From: Branchiostoma belcheri
Lineage: Eukaryota > Chordata > Leptocardii > Amphioxiformes > Branchiostomatidae
NCBI RefSeq assembly: GCF_001625305.1
Contig: NW_017804353.1
Location: forward strand, 3,728,603-3,792,602
Direction: 5' to 3'
DNA: 64,000 bases
The first letter of the stretch is position 1, and every line of letters starts with the position of its first letter. A program made the translations under genes and the position numbers. The notes under the pieces were generated by a model that was given only the letters and a program-made list of their open reading frames with translations, did not search any database and was not told the origin of the DNA. This document shows positions 11,461 through 34,500 of this stretch, piece after piece.

Positions 11461-11476
11461 TAATGCATCTTAAACA
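11461..11476 (+). promoter_or_regulatory. Conserved motif upstream of ORF C2
   Basis: Fourth exact copy of TAATGCATCTTAAACA, 247 bp before the C2 start. Confidence 0.35.
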
Positions 11477-11723
11477 CCGCGTGTTCATCATATTATTTCG
11501 TCTACATGAGCATCATACACTTGTAAGATGGTCTAACACCTTGAATGTGAGCAGGTTTCTAAAAGGATCACACCCACAAGAATAGAATGGTTGTGCCCCC
11601 AATCGGTATGTTGCCTGAAGGAATGATCTGCTGGGTAGGCAGAGACAAACAAGTGGTCAGTCAAAACAACAACCGAACACCTTGTCGGTAGAACAAGTCT
11701 TAAAATCGGACGCATTTGACAAA

Positions 11724-11870
11724 ATGGACCGCATGTACTACTATGCCGGACCCGGGCTGTCACGACGCGAAGAGTCGCCACCCTCCCCTGGAGCTGCCCT
11801 GTTTACTTTCATTCTTATGGGCGCTTCTCTCGTCTTCCTCATCGTCTTCGCCATTATTGTTCACTCGTAA
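11724..11870 (+). CDS. Short tail-anchored membrane protein C2 (48 aa)
   Basis: Tandem paralogue of C1: MDRMYYYAGPGLSRREESPP, then the nearly identical span FILMGASLVFLIVFAIIV and a short HS tail. Compared with C1 it gains a Tyr codon, loses a Pro codon and gains a C-terminal codon, all multiples of three, while the sequence just upstream carries a frame-breaking one-base difference. That contrast marks the true start at this ATG. A donor-like GAG|GTGAGT follows the stop. Confidence 0.65.
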   Translation: MDRMYYYAGPGLSRREESPPSPGAALFTFILMGASLVFLIVFAIIVHS

Positions 11871-11984
11871 CTGTGCGTTAGGGTTCGAGGTGAGTTATCC
11901 GGATAGTTACCAATGTATTTTAAATAAAAATAACGCGTAACGGCTCTCGGTGGCAAATGTACTGACGTTGACACATTGGTGCAC

Positions 11985-12165
11985 CAAATCCATAGTGTGT
12001 TTTTTGGCACACAGTTAGACAGATTAGCCCAAGAGGCTCGATGGGCGTCACTCCACCGTACATGGTGTAAAGTGCCTTTCCCAAGAGTACAACGTCGTGT
12101 CACGTTGAGTATAGAACCCGGGACCTATTGGTTCCGAGTCCAACCGTTGCGCCACCGACGCCACT
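11985..12165 (-). repeat. tRNA-derived SINE, family S2, copy in block 2
   Basis: Minus-strand head with GGCGTCGGTGGCGCAACGG, B box CCCGGGTTCTATAC, body GGGAAAGGCACTTTACACC and 3' segment GGCTAATCTGTCTAACTGTG. It sits at the position matching the block 1 copy, so the insertion probably predates the tandem duplication. Confidence 0.7.
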
Positions 12166-12694
12166 TCTTACCGATGTATCATACGTACGGTAAGTCGTCA
12201 ATAAAATATCGGGGGATCTTCGATTTTCACGTCAACCCACTGCAACATTTTTCTGCATGACGTTTACAACTGTGTGTAAACAGTAACGTTACATTCATTG
12301 TGCACGTTCGTGGGACAGCTGTGGATGTTTCTTTCAAAAGTCAGCTCTGTCGTGACGAAAATGGTATTAGATCTGTGATCATAGCCCACAAATCATGTGA
12401 AATAGAATGTGCATATGGCCTTTACAGGCGATCAAGATATCTAAAAATCTGGTGCGTCAGTGTGCTTGTGTGTTCTTGGAAGGCGATGCGTGTAGCCAAG
12501 GACATTCTACAGAAGGACATTCTACAGAAGGCTGGTGATTTGGTGTAGCTGTGCAGGTACCTGCACTACTATACTGATAAGGATATAGACTATATATATC
12601 ATCCAACGGGCCTTGAACTGAGGGATGGGGTGGAGGTCGGTGTTCTCATCAGTAGTGCAGGTATATGCATAGGTAGAGGTATTGCCTAATGGGT

Positions 12695-14217
12695 TGTGCC
12701 CTCCTCTGATGTGTGAAGACAAACAAAGAGTTGTTGGAGACAGGGGTTTCCGTGCTACAAGAAACATGCATGGGTCTCTTTTTTTTCAAATGCCAGGCCA
12801 AGTCAGATTCCGCCTATTATTCAGCCTCCAAAGGAGTGGAGATTATTTCATGTTACATTTGAAAGTGGTAAATGAAGAGTAAGGATGTTTCACATAGTTA
12901 CGCTCTAGTTGTTCCTAATTAGGTCGTCCCGGACTATCAATACCCCTGCAAAAACCAGTTTTTGAAATCATCGGATAGAGGAAGAGCCAGAACTATAGGA
13001 CACTGTTTACTAGTCTGTTACGATATCTGGCCCTTTGTCTTACTTTCTCTCTCTCTCGGCGCGCGCGCGTTTGTGTGTGTGTGTGTGTGTGTGTGTGCGT
13101 GCGTGCGTGTGTGTGTGTGTGTGCGTGCGTGCGTGTGTGTGTGTGTGTGCGTGTGTTTGTGTAAAGATATTCCCTTCAAAGCATTCAGAACTCTTCAATT
13201 CGATCCATATGAGTTTACATCAATGAATTGACATAATATTCAGGATGTATAAATAGGAGACCCTAACACATTCCTGGCCTTATTTTCGACTTCCTGTTGA
13301 CAGAGATGTCGACTTCGTTCGGAATCTCTACCAGAAGAATCCGTGACGATTCTGCCATATCGCATGCGGTATCTCAACTCTGATGCATAATATGTGTGTT
13401 ACAGGAAACGGAAGTGACGTACACCGAATACTGGGCACAACGACATGCGCACATCATCCACACAACGGCACTTGAAATATTCGGTTCCCAACCATCATGC
13501 CAGCGAGAAAGCAGTCATCAAACTTGGACAGTACGGTGCCTCTCATAGGCCAAATACGTAGTACTACTCTGTACACGGTGTTTTAGATGTGTTGGTAGAT
13601 TTAACTAAATTTTCATCGGAGCGAAGCAGCTATTTTTGTTGTGATTGAAATTAATTTGGTGCGGTGGGTCAGTATGAATTATTAGGAGAATCATATCATA
13701 TTAGTAGTGTATAAGTTTCTTCCGAAATACCTTTCGTGTAATTAGATGTTCAGAAGCTGTACCTGGATGCCAGACTGTATGACTGATACATGTTTGATGT
13801 GTTTTGTCAGACACTCGATTCCGCTTTTTACCACGCCTTATTAGCAGTTTGAACACGAAATGTAAAACCAGAACATGGTTTAAGTTAATGACAGTTTTTA
13901 CGAACAACAGCCATTTAGTATACAGAACCATGCGAAAAAAAACAACAATAGCATCATCCAAATAGCTCCCAGACTCCAATGGACTATAGATATAAGATAA
14001 TTTGTGTTTGAAAACTTCGCAAAGAAGCAGTAAACGAGTCAAGGATTTTCCCATCGGACTGACTGACTTGGACTGTGACACTTCTCAGACGACGGACGCA
14101 CAGTGCTCAAGACCACAGGACATCCTACAAGACTGTTGCATGATGTAAGACGCCGGAACGCAGGACTTTCGGAGATCTATCGGTGGTAGTTGATTTGCAA
14201 TCTTGTGTCTTTCTTTG
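12695..14217. other. Intergenic sequence
   Basis: No supported exon. It contains a dinucleotide array at 13045-13162 and otherwise unremarkable AT-rich sequence. Open frames here (for example minus 13701-14081) show no domain signature. Confidence 0.5.
13045..13162. repeat. Compound (TC)n(GC)n(GT)n microsatellite
   Basis: A pyrimidine run (CT repeats), then about 12 bases of alternating GC, then some 85 bases of GT with interspersed GC steps. Alternating purine-pyrimidine sequence of this length can adopt Z-DNA under supercoiling (established for (GC)n and (GT)n). No biological role is implied by position. Confidence 0.9.
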
Positions 14218-14226
14218 TCTTTTGTA

Positions 14227-14328
14227 TAGCCTGGGTTCCAGACCCATAGCACACTGGACACAAAATATCTCAGTGAGCTCACTGAGATATTTTGTGTCCA
14301 GTGTGCTATGGGTCTGGAACCCAGGCTA
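14227..14328. mobile_element. Palindromic MITE, family F1 (TAGCCTGG), with 9-bp TSD
   Basis: A nearly perfect palindrome of 102 bp whose arms begin TAGCCTGGGTTCCAGACCC and meet at AGTGAGCTCACT. It is flanked by the 9-bp direct repeat TCTTTTGTA at 14218-14226 and 14329-14337. A close relative lies at 56257-56362. Nine-base duplications are typical of Mutator-like elements; that assignment is inference. Confidence 0.85.
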
Positions 14329-14589
14329 TCTTTTGTATTACATCAATAAATAACCAGAGCACTGGACCATTCTCGTTATTGTCATACCTGCCTGGACGTG
14401 ATCAATAGAATCGATAACAAGTAATGATAATATCTAAATTATCTGTATTCTCCCTCTACGAGGCTGCCTTGTAAACTGTAGAAACGGTGGTTTTGCATGA
14501 AAAACAGTTAGCTTTCGGGCCGACCAAGAATCGTTTGCTGCACTGTAAACTACAATGAAGAAAACGGCCTTGTACTGGTTTGTCTGGCT

Positions 14590-14595
14590 TTTAAT
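14590..14595 (-). terminator. Possible polyadenylation signal of the minus mosaic gene
   Basis: ATTAAA on the minus strand, about 30 bases after the stop at 14624. It is the commonest variant signal. No canonical AATAAA is seen in the next 250 bases. Confidence 0.3.
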
Positions 14596-14623
14596 TTACC
14601 CCAAAAAGAAAAGTCTGGCCTCA

Positions 14624-26811
<12,188 letters not shown>

Positions 26812-28512
26812 CTTGACTTGAGTTGAGAAGCCCTACCCCAAGCTGAAGCTGCCCAATAATGTTGTACCTCTGCTGAAGGGCGCATGTATTTATCTGTGTG
26901 GAGGTGAGCATGTGGGCGGGACTATGTCATGGGACGGGTGAGAACCGTACAGGTGGTGCGCGGTCAACGTACGGGCGGGGGTCGTCCTTCGGAGGACCCT
27001 AGTCATGGGGTTTACTCAAGACTACAAGTAGTTCTTACATGGACTAGGTTCAATCATGGGTGCTAACAACATTCACATGTGCATCTGGTCAGAACGATGA
27101 ACCCTTTAAGCACACAAGAAGAAGACATGTATGCAAAAACGAATCTAGTTTTATCCCCAATATGGATTTCCCTGAAACCGCTTACAAGCCACTACTACGT
27201 GACTATAAAAAAAAGTTTTTAAAAAATGTACAAGTCAAGACATGCATACCACGCGGTCAGGAAGTGGTGTACGTTGCCGGTGACCAGGCTTTCATGTCAC
27301 CGCTTAGGACAGGTGGGGGAGTAGGCGGTAGAAGTGGGGGCGTGCTTTGTCCGGCCGCTTGGGCAGGTGAACAGGGTTCAACTTAGCTTCATACCATGCC
27401 AGTCAAAAGAGACAGTCACATTGCTGTTGCCTTTTACTTCATTTCATAACTTCTCCGTTCTGACATGAGACATATGAAAGAAAAGTTAAAAGTTTTTATA
27501 CAGTTGGTGGGATAAATTATGTTCAGCGTCGGCGCGTTCTTTTAAGGAGTATGTCCATGGATCATTCGCCTCGTTCAAACAAGTTTCACTTGATATGGAA
27601 AGAATGTAGGATTTTATGAATGAACTTATATGGACATGTATCTATAAATGAGTGAGTCAATGAATGAATGAATGACTACAGGGCATTGCCTTCCGATCAC
27701 AAGACGCTAGCATGACGCACATTTGCGCAAGGAAAACCTTTCTGATAAGAGAAGCACACATTCCTCATAGTCGATATACCGGATTGTTTAACGTTTTCTA
27801 CATGGACAAATAAAACCCTTCCTGTTTCTGACCCTAGAATGCCGAGTATAGACTTGTAAGACGCACATTTATTTTTAGGACAACATATCTGTATATGGGA
27901 TCCAAATACAAAGAAATAAAGTTCTGAGTATGCATCTAAGTAATTCTGTGTTAATTTCTTTTGACTATAATAGCTGTGGCATGCATGTCTGTGTTCTTTT
28001 GCTTTGAAAAGTTAATAAAAAGAACTTGGAAAAAATATCCTGCTGACGACACGTATCTGTAAAGAAGGTGTGTTCTACCGAAGGATGGTTAAATACGTAT
28101 ACCGGCTGGTTGAAACAATACAGATACAGATCTCCGGATATTGTAGTGTTTTCATGTGGGTTAGAACAAGTAGAACACCCACATACACCACACATGTACA
28201 GGTGTCCGCCCCCTAACTACTCTCACACGGTGTTAACTTAGAGCAGTCCACTGCGGTAAAAGGTAGGTTTGATGGTGTTCCATTGACTTTGACTTTCAAT
28301 CTGATGATCTAGCAGTTTTCCACCATTTTCTTTTTGACGTCTATTTCATCACTTCTTACTTTTCTTTGCGCGTACAATGTTATTTTCTTTATCGTTCAGT
28401 GTTTTCTCCAACATTCGGCGCTGCTGACCTGTGTTATCAGGCCGACCGTGTGCAAAAGGACAAGGAGAGGACAGCCAACACATACGCACGTACGCCACAT
28501 CTGTGGTAAAAT
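26812..28512. promoter_or_regulatory. Divergent intergenic region of the mosaic gene pair
   Basis: The 1.7 kb between the two start codons contains both upstream regions. On the minus strand an ATAAATA at 26887-26893 lies about 75 bases before the ATG and could be a TATA box. No clear TATA is seen before the plus gene. A GAAT repeat lies at about 27655-27676 and a SINE-tail-like segment at 28070-28135. Open frames here (for example 27060-27386) show no domain. Shared control of the two genes is possible but not shown. Confidence 0.5.
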
Positions 28513-31500
28513 ATGGCGACGTTTCAAGTCTTCATTGTCCTTTTGTGTCTGGGCGTTTTGCCAGGTAAGACATTTTGTAGATCGGGTTTGTGGTGGCCGT
28601 GCTTGGTAAAGAATATTTGTGATCATAAACAGTTGAGAGAATGTAAAATTTTCATACGGTTTACAATGCATTAACATCAACTTTAACATACATAGTAGTG
28701 TATCCCTTGTGTTTTTTCCACAAAGCTACTTTGCGGCACAAAGAGGTTATGGTATATTAGGGAGTTAACCACAGTTCATCGATAGGAGTAGGGGTCCTTC
28801 CCTGTGTGAGTGGATCAAACCTTACAGTCCCGACTTAGTGTACAAAGCTGGAGTGTTACGCCTTATGGTGGTTTACCAGTTATGCGAACAAACAAAATAT
28901 TTGAAATATATACGCGCCCACAAATTGCGTAATATTTGCAACTCGTGCAAGAATTTTGTAATACATGTAACATTGTGTAATATCTGCAGTCCCTCCCGAA
29001 TACATACATGTACACGTACGCCATGCAATCATCTACGTCGACATATATGCATTTATATACTAACAGATATCCGCAAATTGGTGTTTGTGTGTGCTGTACA
29101 TGCATTGCGTTTATGCATTTAATGAATGTGATATCCATATAACATATGGAAAGAACTAGTAATAATACGTATAACTCGCACAAGATTGTCATCAAGAATG
29201 AGAAAAAAATCCATCGCTACATGTACTGCTCAACCTTTTTGTCTGCTTGCTCAACGGAATTTGTTACATTTCAAGCTATGAATAAATTCAATTTCATTCT
29301 AGATGGTAATAACCCTTACTGTGTACGTACAGATATAATCAAATAATGTTTAGACCTTAGATAGTAGTATAGACCTTAGTGGTCTATGTTTAGACCTTAG
29401 TAGTACAAGTAATGTTTATACCTTAGTAGTATAAGTTGATTCATCTATTGTTTTGTACGTAGGTCAATTTTGTTGTACACACGTTTCTGTCTGTATAGTA
29501 TGTTTACATGTAGTTACGGACCTTACGAAAGTCGCCCGTACATTTGTTGTGTCAATAAAGTTTGTCTGTAACGTTATGTGCTGACAGATGCAGCAGAATC
29601 ATGCGGCGGCAACCTCATAGCCCGGGAGACGGCACAGTTCCTGGCGTCCCCGAACTACCCCAACTACCCCTACACGGACAACCTGAACTGTCACTGGACC
29701 ATCCAGGCTCCGACTGACCACACCATCCTAGCTCAGGTCACCGACATGGACATCGAGTATGACGAAGGCTGCCCGTACGACTATCTACGGTTCTTAGAAA
29801 ACGTAAGTTTGTAAATAAAGCAGCTAAGCAATGTTAAGGTTTACATGTTCAAAGGCTACATGTAGGTGTAACAGGTCGTCCGGTGTAATATAGTCAGATG
29901 CCGCCGCGCCGCGTGCCTGCGAAGCTGGTGTGTTATACCGGCTATACAGAGACAGATACAGAGACCTATACGCAGCAAACAGTACGTCCATTTGGTAAGA
30001 CAATAAACCGAAGAGTATTCTAATGAAAATAAAACATGTTTCGGAGATGGTCATAGTTTTATCTTATATATTGACGAGTGAAAAAGGTGTTCTTTTTCAT
30101 TTCTCCATGAACTTGTGCAAAGTTTATTTTCAAGGTCAGAAAATGTGCCTTGCTGGCGTGCAGTAGTAAGTTAAGCTACGGTCACAACCCGCCGTACGTG
30201 CTTCTGCGTGCTGTCTACGTGCAAAAACGTGGGCAAACGCAGGGCATCCGTGCGTGGTGAGTACCGCCTCCGTACGGAATCCTACGGATTTGGGAGCACG
30301 CTGACACGCCGTAGAACTTTAAGTGCATGTAAGAACTTTTTCTACGTGCGGTCTGCGGATTCACCACCCGTGCGTGCGAGTACGAGCGACGCGCGTGCCC
30401 CGTACGTGCCGTGCGGAAGAAGCACGTGTAAGTACGGCGTCCTTACGGTAAAGTTCCAATCGCACAGAGATTGTACGTTGTAAGCACGTACAACTCACTT
30501 ACCACTTGCGCAACGTACGATGCACGCAACCGCTCACGACCAGACTTGGCGTGCAGGCCCCACTCTTACACTTTGTCCAACCGTGCGAGTGACGTGCGTA
30601 GACGCCACTCCTTCCCCACGTTTTCAGAAAAAACGTAGCAGACGTAGCCTCCCAAAAAACGTACGGAGAAAAAGCACGTACGGCGGGTTGTGACCGTAGC
30701 TTTAAAGAGCAAGGATCAGTGCGTAGATTCTTGCAGTTTAAAGCTATAGCTACGTACTTTAACAAGATGTCGATGCAATCCTTTCCCATAGGGTGTTTAC
30801 AGCACCAAATACTGCGGCACCGGTAGCATTCCGGCCTTCGATACGTCAACCCCTCGCCTGGATGTCTACTTCACCACCGATAATTCCGTACAAGCAAGGG
30901 GCTTCCAAATCAGCTACAGGGCAGTCTGTGAGTGGAAAACTATTTCGGGAATGTCGGCATTGTTACAAACACCGTCCTATAGTTTAAGAAAAATGTCCAA
31001 TTTAGGCAAAAAAAGGGTAGATGGTACTTCAATAAGTAACTAAGGAACGACATTCATTTAAATGTTTTAAATCATCTCAAAACGTTATGTCGTAGACCAC
31101 ATGCCGTCATTTTTGCAATGTTTCTACCTACTAAAAAAACATCGCTGTGGAGTATGTACATGTGTATCCTCTGGGTTTTAGCTGGCATAGGAAGGATCCG
31201 GCTTGCGGGAGGGTCTACTCCGAACAAGGGCCGAGTGGAGCTCCTGTCTGGCGGGTACTGGGGAACCATCTGCGACGATCTGTGGGACATCAATGACGCG
31301 CACGTCGTCTGTAGGATGCTGGGATACCACAGGGCACTGTCCGCGCATGGAGATGCCTTCTTTGGAGCAGGTGAACACTTGCATCATACTGGAAGTTAAG
31401 GACTAGGGTATATACTTCCGCGGAGATTGCAGAGCAGACGCATGACTTTAGCTTCAGCTATTCTGATGTTCATCCGTTTTTCTTATCAGCTACCTTCCTG

Positions 31501-34500
31501 CGACTGTTGGGAAGAGTACACAAGTTGATCATGAATACCAGGCTACTTCAGTGCCTACTGGTAGGCAGCTTGAGCACGTATACGTAGTCGTACAGTCAGC
31601 TACAAACCTTGCTTTGCTGGCTCCGTGTTTGGACAACAAGTAATCCTGACCCAAAACCTAAGTTTAAAATACCTCCTGTTACTGATCCGTATTCCACACT
31701 TTTCTGTAGGTACGGGAGACATTGTTCTAGACGACGTGCAGTGCACAGGAACCGAGGAGACGATATTCCGGTGTCCGGCAGCCACCAGCTCTGACTGTAC
31801 CCACTCAGAAGACGCAGGCGTCATCTGCGACCCTTACAGTAAGTCTTCTCTTATAAGTCCCATATATTCAGCTGGTAAATATCCACAGTTATAAGTATAC
31901 ATTCGTAAAGCAGATGTTTACGGTAGTCAATGGATGGACAACATAGAAACGTATATAACCTCCTTGCTTTTACATTTACAGCAATTAAAACACGATCACG
32001 TTTCTGTTAAAAAAACTTATAGCTACAAACTGTCAATTCTAATAGCATTGACCAACAAGTAAACATCATACGATTGCTTGTGTTGGAATCCTCATATAAT
32101 TGTTCGTAACTTTAAACTTGACCTCGAACAGTCCGCCCATGCGCTGACCTGCCAGACCCCGCCAACGGCCACGTGACGTATGACCAGGCGTACGCCCTAT
32201 ACCGCTGTGACCATGGGTACGAGATCTCAGGAACCCCCAATCGGACCTGCACGGAAAACGGCACCTGGGTCGGCCCAGAACCGTCCTGTAAACGTGAGTT
32301 TGCCGCCATAGATGTCTTGCGCCACAATAGGATTAATAGCTAGCGCCCCTGCTCGCTCCAGTTGTTACCGTCTTTGGTAAAAACGCTCGATAGACGTTGG
32401 CGAATTTCTGTCTTTTCTACGATGGCCCATAAAGACATTTGAAGTTTTTTTCGCGCCGGGCATTGTTAGTGCTTTCGCGCTTGTCTTTACGGGCCACGGT
32501 AGGTTTTTCTTTGTTTATGTACATGTATCTTCCCTCTCCCACATATCACATAGGTGTCAGCTGCCCGTTGACAATCTTTGGTAAAAGCGCTCGATAGAAT
32601 TTCTGTCTTTTCTACGGTGGCACATAGCGACATTGCAAATGCTTTCGCGCCGGGCGCTGGTAGTGCTTTGGCGCCATGTCTATACGGGCCACAGTAGATT
32701 CCTTAGTATAGATATATTCCATCTCCTACATGTTATATCTTCAGTGTAGGCATCTTCCCTCTCCTATAGGTGTGAGCTGCCCGTTGCCTGATGACCTTCC
32801 CAACGGGTACTACACGTACACCGGGCTACTGTACATGGACACCATGACGTATAGCTGCGATCCCGGGTTCACCTACGGTCATCCAGACAACAAGGTTACG
32901 TTTGTTTGCGGTCCCGACAGAAAGTGGGACTACACCACCCTGCCAACCTGCACAGGTAAGCCTTTCTTGTGGCGTAGCATCGTTACAGCATTATGTGCCA
33001 GTTCTACGTGGAACAAAACAACTAAAGCTAAATACATCTATCGTTGTTGAGCATAAGGCCAGGCTATCCACGGCGCGCCGGCGGTCTGTTACTACGGTAT
33101 TCTTTCCCATTGCTAGGCGCGTTCGAAAAAGTATCACGTTACAAGACGCATTATTTTTTTGTTAACTGTAGCCTCTACCATGCACCGCGGATAGCTGGAA
33201 AGTAGCAAAAATAGTATAAATTGGCCGAAATAAAGGATAGTGTATACCAGGGGAGTAAGCCGGCCAAAAAGGATCCAATTTGCGACCCTAGGATCTTCTC
33301 TGGCCGGCTGGTACTCTATCCTTTATTTCGGCCAATTTCTACTATTTTTCCAGTGATCCGCGGTGCCTGGTAGAGGCTAGCTATAGGCTATAGTTGATGT
33401 TTAATACCAAGCAAATATTGATTATGTTTGCTCCAGCCCTGTGTGGTAACGGCGACCTCCTGACAGACGACAGCGGAGTTCTGTACAGCCCAGGTTTCCC
33501 CGGGAACTACCAGGACCGCCAGCGGTGCACGTGGGTGCTGAAGCCCAGGGACAACCACCTCACTCTCTTCCGGCTCAACTTCCTGCAGACGGAACACTTT
33601 TACGATAAGCTAACTGTCTATGAGGCGCGTTTTTATTTAATACCGTGACAATCTCATGATAACGATACTTCCTCTCCTGTTAATTTTCTTGTCAATGATA
33701 AAAATGGCGCAGTTCCACTCTGTGAAGAGCAAAGGGGTGGTACCATCTCCACTTCTGTAGCCCTTGGGCCACACGATTGTGCAAGCAGTACAATAGGGGC
33801 TAGCCCGCTGGTAGTGTCGTGTGTTTGACCTCCCCCTACTCTTTCTCATAGATGCTGAGTGCAGTATGAACCATTTTAAAGTCTTTGGTATGACCTGGCC
33901 GGGGTTTGAACTCACGACCTCCAAGTTACAAATTAATTAAAGCGAGCATTCTACCCGAATGAACTATTTCAATGATGTAGTAGCTCCCAGTATCAAACTA
34001 TTTTGTTCTGTGAACGCCAGGGCTCCAGTACCAGCGGTGACATCATTGTGACGTTGTCCGGGAGGTATCCGCCCGATGACGTGTTCTCGTCCAAGACGAC
34101 AGACGATGTTTTCGTTGTCTGGGAAACCGACGCCACGGTCACTGACAGGGGCTTCAACCTCACATACTGGGGTCAGACATTTTTCTAACTCTGAGTTTTT
34201 AATTAAGTCAAATGGCATCCATTGTTAGTCTTTACATTATTGCTAATAGCTTCTCTTTATGTAGATCGTATAAGCCATGGTCATATCAGAATGCATTTTG
34301 TTCTAATGATACTGCAATTAGAATAGCTCTACATGTATATGATGAACACTATACCATTGCGTACCATCGCCTGTTCTTCCCTGGAATTGCAACCGCATCT
34401 AACCTTGATAACACCTGAAAACACCTACCCAAAAACACCGTTGGTCGTCAGCAATAGAAAGACAAGACTTCTCTGAAACTCACCATATCTGTGTGATATC

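Larger units (their letters stand above)
9603..12694 (+). repeat. Tandem duplicated block, copy 2 (micro-ORFs A2, B2, C2)
   Basis: Repeats copy 1 in order and orientation, offset by 2878 bases at ORF A and 2925 at ORF C. Copy 2 is slightly longer, mainly around its SINE and in the tail. The similarity is high by eye; identity was not computed. Confidence 0.85.

Noticed and set aside
12962-13231. Cysteine/valine-rich open frame
   Set aside because: Comes from the GT dinucleotide array.
27060-27386. 108-residue ORF between the divergent genes
   Set aside because: No domain, low complexity at the end, no splice partner seen.
30208-30849. Two overlapping ORFs (plus 91, minus 116 residues)
   Set aside because: Generated by the repeat-rich interior of the TTA-flanked element.
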